64,000 nt of DNA from an uncultured Verrucomicrobiaceae bacterium (GTDB lineage: Bacteria; Verrucomicrobiota; Verrucomicrobiia; Verrucomicrobiales; Verrucomicrobiaceae). The position numbers and the translations under genes were made by a program. The stretch spans positions 1 to 64,000 of the forward strand of contig CALMTT010000400.1 in assembly GCA_937872615.1 (NCBI GenBank), written 5' to 3'. The notes below the pieces were generated by a model that saw only the letters and a program-made list of their open reading frames with translations, was not told the origin of the DNA and made no database searches. Shown here piece by piece: positions 17,577 to 25,991 of the stretch. The stretch's first letter is position 1; each line of letters opens with the position of its first letter.

Positions 17577-17945
17577 TTATACGAGGTCTATTGCTGCTGG
17601 AGTCGTGCAATCGAGGGCGATGTGGCTGAGATACCCCATGCCGAGCGCTGCAAGTAGCCGGCAGGCCGGCTCAGAGTAGTTCTCGGTATGCTTGCCTGAC
17701 ATCGCGTGCGCGACCAGGCCGGAGGCGGTGAGGCTGTGAAAGAACTTCCGATGATCCGGGCCGTCGGCTGGTTCGAGGATGTCCGGCAGCAGTGCCGCCG
17801 CCCCGGCAGCGATTGAGCAGACGAACAACTCGCCCCAGTCGAACGGCTTGGTTGGGTCGTCCACTCGGTCGAGCCATTGGATCGCGCTGTTCACTACTGC
17901 GCCCACTGCCAGTCCTGCGATCAGATGTTGTTTTGCATTCGGCAT
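17577..17945 (-). CDS. DUF457/YdjM-like membrane metal-dependent hydrolase
   Basis: A 122-aa protein of the DUF457 (YdjM-like, 'LexA-regulated membrane-bound metal-dependent hydrolase') type. Motifs: an N-terminal histidine in AKQHLIAGLAVG, LLPDILEPADGPDHRKFFHS, and GYLSHIALDCTTP, the conserved metal-ligand pattern. Several hydrophobic helices suggest an inner-membrane protein. ATG 17945 (MPNAKQHL) is preferred to a frame extending to 17996. It stands alone on the minus strand. The substrate is unknown. Confidence 0.75.
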   Translation of the reverse strand: MPNAKQHLIAGLAVGAVVNSAIQWLDRVDDPTKPFDWGELFVCSIAAGAAALLPDILEPADGPDHRKFFHSLTASGLVAHAMSGKHTENYSEPACRLLAALGMGYLSHIALDCTTPAAIDLV

Positions 17946-18081
17946 AACGTGTCGGGCTTTGGTTTCCGACTGAGGGCATGCTCGCATGACCGTCACGAGC
18001 GCGAAGGGGCAAAGTTTGGGGACATTTCGCGCACCGGTTTTGACTGCTCCTGGTGGTGCGAATCCCTTATCCTGCCATCGT

Positions 18082-19032
18082 ATGACAGCAAGCCTCCAAG
18101 CAGATCTCGCCAGGTTGTCGCGGCTGGCTTTCCGCCGAACCGAGAAGGCGCGCGAAGTCGTGCGCGAGTTTCACCGGGTCAAGAGGCAGATTCGGAATCA
18201 CCGCGACTATGCGGACGTTGAACGGCTCTGCCAGTGGCTGTTCGTTCCGCTGACGCTCTGGCCTGTGGATGTCGCCGGCCTGATGACGCACGTTTTGCGA
18301 AAGATGGTCTCAGGCGGGAAACTCAATGCGAAAACGAAGCTCCTCCTCGCCCTGTTGGGCGCACCGCCGGATCAGGCGGTTCAGGAGGTGGCTGCTGCCC
18401 ACGAGCACCTTGTTCAGCAGGGCAACTACGAGTCCTTGATCAAGTCACAACCGAAATTCGAGGAGATGGAGCAACAACTCCACCGCGATGCCGACTTCAA
18501 CCGCGCGTGGAACGAAATCAAAGAACACTTCCCTGTGGACGAATACCGGAATCCGAAGGGCGTCGTCCGGCGGCGGATGGTTCAGGAACGGAACTTCCGT
18601 TCCGCTTGGGATTTCCGATGGACGGCCAAGAAGGATCGGTTTCAAAACGTCTTCGATGCGTTTTGCCACAAGTGGAATTTGTATGGAATGGAAGGCGACC
18701 GTCCGCTGCTCCTGAAGCTGACCGTCAACTTGACACCGTTCGGAACGATGATCTTGATTCCTGCTTACTGGAGCTTCGACCCGAAGCGGGATTTGAACTG
18801 GAAGGCGATCACAGCACTACATCGCGCGCGTGGAGTTCACCGGCAAGGTCCGAAGTTGAGCAAAAATCGGATGGCAATGCGCGAAGAAGCTGTTGCCGCC
18901 AAGCGACTTTGGAGGGAGGCAAAGTCCCTCGGGCTCAAGGGGCGTCCGCGATACGAGTGGGTGCTGGCGAGACTGCACCTCGATTGCGCAAACGACGAGA
19001 GCAAACTCAAGCGCCTGCTCAGGATGCGGTAA
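18082..19032 (+). CDS. Uncharacterised 316-aa protein
   Basis: A single plus-strand gene between two minus-strand blocks; product not recognised. The protein is helical and very basic, without membrane segments. The first ~90 residues look coiled-coil (RTEKAREVVREFHRVKRQIR). The C-terminal part is W- and R-rich (RSAWDFRWTAKKDRF). ATG 18082 is chosen over an upstream extension to 17986. It lies in the mobile/defence part of the window and may be cargo. Confidence 0.6.
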   Translation: MTASLQADLARLSRLAFRRTEKAREVVREFHRVKRQIRNHRDYADVERLCQWLFVPLTLWPVDVAGLMTHVLRKMVSGGKLNAKTKLLLALLGAPPDQAVQEVAAAHEHLVQQGNYESLIKSQPKFEEMEQQLHRDADFNRAWNEIKEHFPVDEYRNPKGVVRRRMVQERNFRSAWDFRWTAKKDRFQNVFDAFCHKWNLYGMEGDRPLLLKLTVNLTPFGTMILIPAYWSFDPKRDLNWKAITALHRARGVHRQGPKLSKNRMAMREEAVAAKRLWREAKSLGLKGRPRYEWVLARLHLDCANDESKLKRLLRMR

Positions 19033-19064
19033 ACGCGCCGGGTTTCGGACCGTGCATCCGATTC

Positions 19065-20552
19065 TCAAAACATCCGCCTCCACCGAGAGAACCATTTCGC
19101 AGTTGTCCCGTCCGATTCCAGTGGCGGGAGAGTCACCCGGCGATAGCCGCGTTCGCAATGGACGAGCACGCACTCGTGGTCGCGGAGATTTCGGAGCTTG
19201 TGGGGCTTGATCTTGTGTTCCTCGGTTTCAGAGTAATTGCTGCTTGCCCGGCCGGCACTGTAGCCCCACGAGCGTTTGACCACGCGCTTCTTGCCGAGAA
19301 AATCGGCGGCCTGGACGGCGTCAGCTTCGTCGGCGGCGCGGAAGATGAGGCGGTTGCGGAGGTTCAACGTAAGCACTTTCGCCTTGTCGTTGCCGAGCGG
19401 GGGCACAAGTGAGGTCGTGCTCTGGGCGGCGGCGACAATGGTCGCGCCCGCTTCGCGGATCACGTCCACGCAATTGTAATCGCTCGTGCCATCCTCGCTG
19501 GCGGTCATGAACCGTTGCGCTTCGTCGGCCCACAGGATGAGCAGGTTGTTTTCGGCGCGGGCAGCTTTGGCTTGGTCGAATCGGCGCAAGGCGTGGTTGT
19601 AGTAGAGCAATTTTAGGAGCGTGTTCACGTAACGCCGCTCGGTCTGGAACTTCTGCGGCATCGTGGTGAGGATGATTTTGCCCTGGTCAATCGTGTTGAA
19701 ATGGAACGTGCTTTCGCCCGTGCAAAACACTTGGGCCACTTCGGGCGTGAGGAAGTATTGGAGGTAATTCGCGATGGTTTCGCGGACACCGCCAAGCTGC
19801 TCGTCGGGTTGCGTCAGAAAGCGGTTGGCGAAGTGGGCGTAAACGGCTTCGCGGCGCGGCGTTTCCAGCAGCGATTCGAGGTTTTCCATTTCTTCCTCCA
19901 GCAGTTCGCGATCAGACAGAAGCTCGAACGCGCCTCGCAGCGTCACCGGGCGGCTCAACTCGAATAGCATTTCCAGCGCATGAGCGATGTGCGTCTGCGC
20001 CTGGCTTTTGAAGAATCCCTTGTCGCCGCCCTGGCCGAGGCTGGTGGCGGTGTCCACGACGAACTTGGCGTAGGTCGTGAACGGGATGCTTCGGTCGCCG
20101 GTCAGGTTGTAGCGGTGCGGCGGCGTCCAATGAATGTCCGCGTCGTTGGCGCGGATGTGCAGATGAATCAGGTCGTGCTCACGCCCGTAGTGCCGGGCCA
20201 TAGCAGCGAGCGTTTCCCAATAGACCCCCTTTTCGTCAATGCACAGGCCGCCCCACGTCGGCTCGTTCTGGAAGACCTGGTGCGCGAGTTGATTGATGCC
20301 GGAACTCGTTTTGCCTGAGCCGGTGTCCCCGGTGATGAGCCACCCGCGACAGAACTGGTTTCGCCGCCACGACAGGCCCCCCAGGCGCGCGACAAATCCC
20401 CGTTTCGCCGGTGCGAACAAGAGCCACGCGGCCAGCAGTGCAAATGAAATACCGCCCGCAAGCAGGAGGTATTGAGGATGCCGCAACATCAATTCCAAGT
20501 CTGGCGGGAAGGCGATCGGGCTGAACGGCACGAAATCAAGCTTCATGGCCAC
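19065..20552 (-). CDS. VirD4/TraG-like conjugative coupling ATPase
   Basis: A 495-aa type IV secretion coupling protein-like ATPase that would pump DNA to a transfer channel at the inner membrane. There is an N-terminal membrane segment near residues 28-48, Walker A GDTGSGKT near 75-82, Walker B in LLILWADEAQRFM, and an AAQSTTSLVP sensor-like motif. It is shorter than many TraG/VirD4 proteins, which often exceed 600 aa. It overlaps the TraM-like gene by 10 nt. No relaxase or mating-channel genes are in the window, so the module is either minimal, mobilisable or decayed. Confidence 0.8.
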   Translation of the reverse strand: MAMKLDFVPFSPIAFPPDLELMLRHPQYLLLAGGISFALLAAWLLFAPAKRGFVARLGGLSWRRNQFCRGWLITGDTGSGKTSSGINQLAHQVFQNEPTWGGLCIDEKGVYWETLAAMARHYGREHDLIHLHIRANDADIHWTPPHRYNLTGDRSIPFTTYAKFVVDTATSLGQGGDKGFFKSQAQTHIAHALEMLFELSRPVTLRGAFELLSDRELLEEEMENLESLLETPRREAVYAHFANRFLTQPDEQLGGVRETIANYLQYFLTPEVAQVFCTGESTFHFNTIDQGKIILTTMPQKFQTERRYVNTLLKLLYYNHALRRFDQAKAARAENNLLILWADEAQRFMTASEDGTSDYNCVDVIREAGATIVAAAQSTTSLVPPLGNDKAKVLTLNLRNRLIFRAADEADAVQAADFLGKKRVVKRSWGYSAGRASSNYSETEEHKIKPHKLRNLRDHECVLVHCERGYRRVTLPPLESDGTTAKWFSRWRRMF

Positions 20553-20905
20553 GCCCTCCCGATCAGGTATCCAGCCAGCAGGCTGGCGAGCGCGGCGAAG
20601 AATGCCGCCGTCCGGGTGATTCGGGCCGCGAGATGCGTCGTGGGCAGCTTCTTCAAGGCGTCCAGCAGGGCCGCTGACTGTGCCTGAAATGTCCGTGTCG
20701 TTTCCGCGAGCTTTGCGATGTCGGCCCGCACCAGTTCAAACGACGGCATTTCGCGCCGCCGCAGGTCATCCCAATGCCGTTGGTGGATGCGGAATAACTC
20801 GACCAGCAGCAGCACCGCATCGTCCTCGCGCAGTCGGTATCGCTCGCGCCAGTCGGCCACTGCCCTCTCGAAATCGTCGTCAAAGTCGGGTTCGATGTTT
20901 GGCAT
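20543..20905 (-). CDS. Small C-terminally membrane-anchored protein (TraM-like position)
   Basis: A 120-aa acidic helical protein with one C-terminal membrane segment (AAFFAALASLLAGYLIGRAW). Size, topology and the position after a ParA/TraL-like gene match the TraM slot of IncP-type Tra1 regions, though sequence similarity cannot be judged by eye. It is tightly packed: 3 nt after the ParA-like gene and overlapping the coupling ATPase gene by 10 nt. Confidence 0.6.
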   Translation of the reverse strand: MPNIEPDFDDDFERAVADWRERYRLREDDAVLLLVELFRIHQRHWDDLRRREMPSFELVRADIAKLAETTRTFQAQSAALLDALKKLPTTHLAARITRTAAFFAALASLLAGYLIGRAWP

Positions 20906-20908
20906 AGG

Positions 20909-21601
20909 CTACTTGGTCGGCAGAAGGAGTTCGGTGACCGATTCGATTTCGCCGTAGAGCTTGCGCTGCCACGTCTGAAGACGCTGCCGGTCGAGGAGGC
21001 TGAACGCGGCGTGCTTGACCGCTGCGGTGATGGTCACGTTCTCCGCGTTGAGCATCTCCACGAGCCAATCCTGCAAGCGGGCCATCGCGATTTCACGTCC
21101 GGCGAGTTTGTCCTTGAGCTGCGCCCGCACATCCGAGGATTCAAACAGCGCGAAGCTGTCGCTGTGCGCTGCGTTACGCACCACGACGTAACCAGACTGC
21201 TTGCCGAACTGGTCGGCGAGCCGCTGCACCTGGTCCACGCTGTCGGCCTCGTGATTCACCGGCATGACGAGCGTGAGTTGCGCACCCATCGCCGCGAGAA
21301 CGGCGGGCAGATCTATCTCGGCAAAGTATTCAATGAACAGGTCGGTCGAGGCCGCCCGGCAATCCATGACGACGAGTTGCGATTTCTCCAGCGCCGCAAA
21401 GATGCCGTCGAGTTCGCGGCGGTTGTCCAGGTCGAGAAACCGTGCGTCTGGATGAAACCGCTTCAACGTCGAATTCTCGTTGTCGGAATCAATCGCGACG
21501 TGCGCGATGCCTTTGTCCTTGAGGAACTGGACGAAGTTCACGGCAAAGAAACTTTTGCCGACGCCGCCTTTGCCATTGAGGATCAAATCGAGTCGTTTCA
21601 T
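20909..21601 (-). CDS. ParA/MinD-like ATPase (TraL-like)
   Basis: A 230-aa deviant Walker ATPase: the KGGVGKS motif is at residues 11-17 (LNGKGGVGKSFFAVNF). The DSDNENSTLKRF segment follows the pattern of conjugation-linked TraL proteins rather than chromosome-partition ParA. No ParB gene accompanies it. It overlaps the HTH gene upstream by 4 nt and sits 3 nt before the TraM-like gene. Likely role: assisting assembly or positioning of the transfer machinery; exact role unknown. Confidence 0.75.
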   Translation of the reverse strand: MKRLDLILNGKGGVGKSFFAVNFVQFLKDKGIAHVAIDSDNENSTLKRFHPDARFLDLDNRRELDGIFAALEKSQLVVMDCRAASTDLFIEYFAEIDLPAVLAAMGAQLTLVMPVNHEADSVDQVQRLADQFGKQSGYVVVRNAAHSDSFALFESSDVRAQLKDKLAGREIAMARLQDWLVEMLNAENVTITAAVKHAAFSLLDRQRLQTWQRKLYGEIESVTELLLPTK

Positions 21602-22020
21602 GTGGTCTGGGGTTTGAGCATCCGCACTTGGGCAATGCGCGGCCCGCGCGGGCGCGGCTGTTGAGAATCCTCGCTGCTGCCATTGGTCGGTGGTTCTGCG
21701 GCTGGGAGCGTGTCCGGTGGCTGCTGTTGCACGGCGTCAGAGCCAGACACGGCGGGGACGACGGGCCGTTTGCGTCCGGGACGCCGGCGCGGACGAACGA
21801 TTTCGCCGAGCACCTCATGACAGAACACGGCGACGGCCGTTTTGCTCGTCGGCAGGCAGTGCTGCGTGAGCAATTCGGCAATCGCGCGATACGAGGCGCG
21901 CTTCTGTCGGAGTTCGGCGATGACTTCCTTGGCCGGGATCAAGTCCTGGAATTTCTCAGGACGGCGCGGTGTAAACTCCGCGACCGCCTGCCGGACACTG
22001 GCTGGATCAAATGAGGTCAT
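21598..22020 (-). CDS. HTH protein, TraK-like, conjugation-associated
   Basis: A 140-aa basic protein with a helix-turn-helix-like block (AELRQKRASYRAIAELLTQH) in the N-terminal half and a proline/arginine-rich tail. It is the first gene of the traK-traL-traM-traG-like order, so a role in binding the transfer origin is reasonable. ATG 22020 is chosen; longer frames are low complexity. Repeats of CGCGGACA lie just upstream, a candidate target. Confidence 0.6.
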   Translation of the reverse strand: MTSFDPASVRQAVAEFTPRRPEKFQDLIPAKEVIAELRQKRASYRAIAELLTQHCLPTSKTAVAVFCHEVLGEIVRPRRRPGRKRPVVPAVSGSDAVQQQPPDTLPAAEPPTNGSSEDSQQPRPRGPRIAQVRMLKPQTT

Positions 22021-22150
22021 ACGTGGGAGCGTGGTGGATGTGGACGGGAAACTCCGTTGTCGGCACGGTAGCCACGCAAAGGCGATGAAGCGCCGGTGAC
22101 CGGATCGAGGATAATTCCCCGTCGGCCCGCGATTGCGGCCTGTTTCTGGA

Positions 22151-22435
22151 CGCGGACATCCCGGAATCCCGGACTGAACAGGCACAAATCGAAGTCACGG
22201 CTTTTGCCTGACCTTGGCCGCTCTGGTCCGTTGACGGTTCGTGGACACGGACAATTCGTTGCCGCGACTGCGGGCGCGGACAGAACGCAACTGCGGACTG
22301 GTCGCGCTCTGGACTCTTGCGCGACTGCGCCCTGCCCGTGGCTGAATCGGGGTCGCGGACAGGCCATTGCCGTGGCCGCTGCGCGCTGCTGTTGCGCGGC
22401 TGTTCCGTGCCCGCTCCGCGACTCATTCGCGGACA
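22151..22435. repeat. CGCGGACA direct repeats, candidate oriT or binding array
   Basis: The perfect 8-mer CGCGGACA occurs four times in the same orientation, at 22151, 22275, 22354 and 22428. Near copies are at 22240 (CGTGGACA) and 22246 (CACGGACA). The repeats fall in different reading frames of the overlapping open frames, so they are not codon repeats. The 455-nt stretch 22021-22475 has no convincing gene, and it is located where an oriT would lie relative to traK-like genes. Confidence 0.55.
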
Positions 22436-22475
22436 CAGAATCCTTGTGGCAACAAGGGGTAAGGCTTGTCCTGTC

Positions 22476-22730
22476 TTAATCATGATGAGAAACGCACTGC
22501 CTCTGTTGTTGGCTGAGTTCGCTACGCCACTGCTCCAATTGAGCGGTCACGGCCTGAATGCGGGTGATTTGCTCGATGCTCACCACTTTGGCCCGATCTC
22601 CTACGTGAGCACCGAGTCGGGTCTCCGGCAGTTCAACGATGAGATTTGCGGCGTTGCGATTGATGTGTTCGCCAAACCGTTTCAGCACTTGGATGGCGGT
22701 TCGGATTTGAGCGGTCGTTGGTGCGTGCAT
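22476..22730 (-). CDS. Small mobile-element-associated protein, unknown
   Basis: An 84-aa protein starting MHAPTTAQIRTAIQVLKRFG. The style (xAQIRTAIxVLKRxGExIN, then an LPETRLGxH block and a C-terminal coiled coil) resembles small proteins found in integrative elements of Proteobacteria, but no function is known to me. It starts 2 nt after the next upstream gene ends, so the two are co-transcribed. Confidence 0.6.
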   Translation of the reverse strand: MHAPTTAQIRTAIQVLKRFGEHINRNAANLIVELPETRLGAHVGDRAKVVSIEQITRIQAVTAQLEQWRSELSQQQRQCVSHHD

Positions 22731-22732
22731 AA

Positions 22733-23011
22733 TCAGATCTGGATTCCGCGCGAAGGCTTGCGGGTGGGTTTGGGATGATGGCTTTCCCGGCACTTGGGCA
22801 CCCATTCCGCCCCTTGGACCTCCTCTGGCCGGACAGGATGTGCCCAGGGTTCACTGAACCCGATTCGAGCGGCGGCCTCCTCGGCGGCGAGCTTGGTGGG
22901 CGCTTCAACAACATTGCGAAGCGGATCTCCCATCAAGCGGGCGTGTTCCCGGTCCGTGTAGTAGATGCCCCAGAGTTGACTGGCCGACTGCTGTATCGTC
23001 CTCGTAATCAC
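22733..23011 (-). CDS. Small protein, unknown, mobile-element context
   Basis: A 92-aa protein starting MITRTIQQSASQLWGIYYTD. No family recognised. It ends in a basic tail and has the motif ARIGFSEPWAHPV in the middle. It is paired with the 84-aa gene downstream. Its context next to the transfer-gene remnant suggests element cargo. Confidence 0.55.
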   Translation of the reverse strand: MITRTIQQSASQLWGIYYTDREHARLMGDPLRNVVEAPTKLAAEEAAARIGFSEPWAHPVRPEEVQGAEWVPKCRESHHPKPTRKPSRGIQI

Positions 23012-23190
23012 ACAGTCAGTTCATCACAGGTGGTTTTTCCTTGGATGTATCAATTACACAAAGTGCGAGGGTAGTCCCGGAAGCGTCCCGTCGAAGGCCG
23101 TTGAGATGTCCCATACGAGTCAGCGCTGGCACTGGCAACGGGCAGACGATAGAATTGAATCGCCGGAGCGAGTTCGCTCCAAGCGCAACA

Positions 23191-23245
23191 GAAGGGTCTG
23201 CCGGTGCGTGCTGGCAGAGGTCATTCCGGATGGTCGGGCCGCCAT
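23191..23245 (+). repeat. Interspersed repeat, copy 3 (degenerate)
   Basis: This matches the 54-bp repeat found at 62642 and 63789: AAGGGTCTG at the left end and GGATGGTCGGGCCGCCATCC at the right, which folds as GGATGG/CCATCC. The middle is degenerate. It ends 46 nt before the antiporter start. The surrounding stretch 23012-23291 holds no gene. Confidence 0.55.
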
Positions 23246-23291
23246 CCGAGGCATGGCTTTGCAGTGAAGGCAAGGCCGGATCGGATGCGTG

Positions 23292-24566
23292 ATGACTGTT
23301 CAACCTGTTGAAATCCTTGCCACGGTCTTTTTCGGACTGGCGGTGCTGCATACTTTTTGCGTCAAACGCTTCGCCCATTGGGCACACCGCTTTCCGCCGG
23401 GTTCGGTGTTGGAGAACCTTTTGCATTTCCTGGCGGAAACGGAAGTGGTGTTCGGGCTTTGGGCGGCAGCGCTCTTTCTAGGCATCTCGGCCACCAAAGG
23501 TTCGTTCCGTGACGCGGTGGCTTACGTGGACAGCCTGAACTACACCGAGCCGAAGTTCGTGTTCGTCATCATGGTCGTGGCGGCAACGCGGCCGGTGGTG
23601 AGATTGGCCGAAGCGCTGATCTCGCTCGCCGCGCGGCTGATTCCGGCGAGTGAGAGCGTTTCCTTCTACATCGCGGCTTTGTTCCTCGGTCCGTTGCTGG
23701 GTTCATTCATCACCGAGCCGGCGGCGATGACGCTCTTGGCCCTCCTGCTCAAGCGACGCTATTTCGACCGGGGCATCAGTTCCAAACTGGCCTACGCCAC
23801 GCTGGGATTGTTGTTCGTCAATGTATCCATCGGCGGCACGCTGACGCATTTCGCCGCGCCGCCCGTGTTGATGGTGGCGGGCAAATGGAATTGGGACTTG
23901 GCCTTCATGTACGAGCACTTCGGGTGGCGGGCCGCTGCCGCCTGCGGCGTTTCCACCGGGTTGGTGACGGCGCTGTTTTGGAAAGAGTTGAGCGGATTGC
24001 AGGTGGAGCGGGACAGCGGCGCGCGGATTCCGCTCTGGTTGACGGCGGCGCATGTCGTGTTCCTGGCGCTTGTCGTCGCCTTTGCGCATCATCCCAACAT
24101 CTTCTTTGGAGTGCTGGTCCTGTTCCTGGGCCTGGTGACTGCCACGCGGGAATATCAGGACTCGCTGAAACTGCGCGAGGGGTTGCTGGTGGGATTCTTC
24201 CTCGCCGGACTGGTCACGCTCGGCTCGCTCCAAGCCTACTGGCTGAAGCCACTCCTCCAGAGCCTCAACGGCAACGCCCTGTTCTACGGAGCAACCGGAC
24301 TCACGGCCATCACCGACAACGCGGCGTTGACCTATCTCGGCTCGCTGGTGGAAGGGATTTCGGACGAACTGAAATACGCGCTCGTGGCGGGCGCGGTGAC
24401 CGGCGGCGGTCTTACGGTGATCGCCAATGCGCCGAATCCGGCGGGCGTGGGCATTTTGCAGGATGCGAAAGTGTTCGCGGAAGAAGGCATCAGTCCGCTA
24501 GGTCTGTTCCTCGGAGCATTACCGCCCACGGCGGTGGCCGTAGTGTTCTTCTGGTTGCTGCACTGA
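23292..24566 (+). CDS. Putative Na+/H+ antiporter (Na_H_antiport_3 type)
   Basis: A 424-aa polytopic membrane protein with about ten or more hydrophobic segments. It resembles the 'putative Na+/H+ antiporter' family PF07399. Supporting stretches include LGPLLGSFITEPAAMTLLALLL and GATGLTAITDNAALTYLGS, with conserved acidic residues inside helices (the E in TEP and the D in TDN). It would exchange Na+ for H+ across the inner membrane. It stands alone on the plus strand, preceded by a copy of the interspersed repeat. Confidence 0.8.
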   Translation: MTVQPVEILATVFFGLAVLHTFCVKRFAHWAHRFPPGSVLENLLHFLAETEVVFGLWAAALFLGISATKGSFRDAVAYVDSLNYTEPKFVFVIMVVAATRPVVRLAEALISLAARLIPASESVSFYIAALFLGPLLGSFITEPAAMTLLALLLKRRYFDRGISSKLAYATLGLLFVNVSIGGTLTHFAAPPVLMVAGKWNWDLAFMYEHFGWRAAAACGVSTGLVTALFWKELSGLQVERDSGARIPLWLTAAHVVFLALVVAFAHHPNIFFGVLVLFLGLVTATREYQDSLKLREGLLVGFFLAGLVTLGSLQAYWLKPLLQSLNGNALFYGATGLTAITDNAALTYLGSLVEGISDELKYALVAGAVTGGGLTVIANAPNPAGVGILQDAKVFAEEGISPLGLFLGALPPTAVAVVFFWLLH

Positions 24567-24568
24567 GG

Positions 24569-25858
24569 TCACAGGCCCTCGCCGAACAAATTCGCAAAGC
24601 GCGCGGCCAGTTTGCGGCGAGCCACGGAATAGGAGAAGTATTTCAGGCCGAGGTCGTAGTTGGTTTTGGCCCATTCCTCGCGCATCGCGGCATTGGTGAG
24701 CACTTCACGAGTCTGATCCACGGTTTCCCGCGTAACCAGTTGCGAGATTTCAATGGTCTTGAATCCCAATGGATCAATGTCCCGCGCATAGACCGTGTAG
24801 GTGTTCACGACGACGGGCTTTCGGAAGTAAATCGCCTCCAGGAACGCGTTGCCGAATCCTTCGTAGTGGCTTGGATACGTCACCAAATCCGCGTGCGGAT
24901 ACACGTCGAACAGCGTGTAAATCTTCTTTCCGTCGCCAGTCATGCCGCGATTCTCGCCAACGCGCTCCGCGATGAATCGCACGTCAATCCGCGCGTCCTC
25001 GATGCGGTCGCGCAACATCTGCATGTAGGCGTTGCCTTCGTCGCCGGCGGGATGGGAGATCACCAGTTTGGCGCGTGGGTCGCGCAGGCGGCGCACCAGT
25101 TCAATCGCGTGTTCGATTCCTTTGCGCGCGACGACTCGCGTCGGTTGCAGGATCAGCCAGTCTGTTTCCGCCAGTCCAATCTCGCGGCGCAAGTCGCGGT
25201 TGTAGTCATCAATGCCTGGCGCGGGCGTCTCGAAGTCGAGCACGTTTGGGATGATGGCGGCGGAGCGACTGCAACGGCGCGCGAGTTCCTTTTGCGCCAT
25301 CGAGTTGATGACGACGTGTTCCATGCCGGGCAGCGCGCCGGGAAAAGCCGCGCGCAGGTAATCGTTCACGGCGCTGACGACAAACCGCTCGCGTTCCCAA
25401 GCGAAGTCGTGATGGTGCGCGATGGTCGGCAACCCGGTCTCGGCAACAACTTCTGTGAACGCCAGCCCCAGCGGAACGTGCATGGGAATCGCCAGAATGT
25501 TTTGCGGGATGAGCACTTCGAGGTGGAACTTTTCGATGAACCGGTAAAGTTCATCCTTCAGCGAGTTCTTGATGGCGTGGATGTCATCGGTCACCGCGCG
25601 CGTGCGCGTGGTGACGCCGAACAATTGCGATTGAAGTGCCGCGACCTGCGGATGGTTGAAGTGCGCGAGCGGAACGAGATGGCTGATGGCCGGCGGTGTA
25701 TCCAGCAATCCCGCCATCCAGAACGATTCGTGGCCGAGGTCGCCGAGAATCTGTGCCCACTTCTTGGCCTCCAGCGTGACTCCGTCCGTGCCGTGAAAGC
25801 GGGTTGAGATGAATCCGACGCGCTTCGGTGTGCCGGCCGTCAGAACGCATTTTGTCAT
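24569..25858 (-). CDS. Glycosyltransferase family 4 (possibly glucosylglycerate-type)
   Basis: A 429-aa GT-B glycosyltransferase. The C-terminal half shows the GT4 pattern: ILQPTRVVARKGIEHAIELV, then SHYEGFGNAFLEAIYFRKPVVV, in which the E of the YEGFGNxxLE motif should bind the sugar nucleotide. The N-terminal acceptor domain includes HHHDFAWER. Overall style resembles mannosylglucosylglycerate-synthase-like proteins, which would fit the sugar phosphorylase at 55.4 kb and the GpgS-like start at 63.9 kb. The substrate is inference. It is convergent with the antiporter gene, with only 2 nt between their stop codons. Confidence 0.75.
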   Translation of the reverse strand: MTKCVLTAGTPKRVGFISTRFHGTDGVTLEAKKWAQILGDLGHESFWMAGLLDTPPAISHLVPLAHFNHPQVAALQSQLFGVTTRTRAVTDDIHAIKNSLKDELYRFIEKFHLEVLIPQNILAIPMHVPLGLAFTEVVAETGLPTIAHHHDFAWERERFVVSAVNDYLRAAFPGALPGMEHVVINSMAQKELARRCSRSAAIIPNVLDFETPAPGIDDYNRDLRREIGLAETDWLILQPTRVVARKGIEHAIELVRRLRDPRAKLVISHPAGDEGNAYMQMLRDRIEDARIDVRFIAERVGENRGMTGDGKKIYTLFDVYPHADLVTYPSHYEGFGNAFLEAIYFRKPVVVNTYTVYARDIDPLGFKTIEISQLVTRETVDQTREVLTNAAMREEWAKTNYDLGLKYFSYSVARRKLAARFANLFGEGL

Positions 25859-25915
25859 GGCGACAGGCTAACGTCGCCGCGCCCGGATGAAAAGGGGTGA
25901 GCGCGCGGGTTCGGG

Positions 25916-25955
25916 CTAGTCGTTTCACTGAGGACAGCGTCGGAACGCCGCCAAT
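25916..25955 (+). promoter_or_regulatory. Stress-promoter element E1
   Basis: Box CTAGTCGTTTCACTGA (25916-25931), a 19-nt spacer, then CCAAT (25951-25955). It points at the mscS gene starting at 25992, with CCAAT 37 nt before the ATG. Within it, GTTTCA and GGAACG are 14 nt apart. Confidence 0.7.
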
Positions 25956-25991
25956 GGTTGCGCGCATTGTCCCACCGTATCTTGATTCAAC

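Noticed and set aside
22017-22436. 139-aa minus-strand frame overlapping the traK-like start in ATGA
   Set aside because: Low-complexity content rich in R, P and A, with the CGCGGACA repeats in different frames. Treated as non-coding, though not fully excluded.
22833-22840. ACAGGATG, whose complement matches the IncP nic consensus (YATCCTGY)
   Set aside because: It lies inside a small gene, no inverted repeat flanks it, and such a degenerate 8-mer is expected by chance in this window.
24569-25807. Long plus-strand frame (640 codons) across the antiporter and glycosyltransferase region
   Set aside because: Frame-shifted or antisense shadow of two real genes on both strands.
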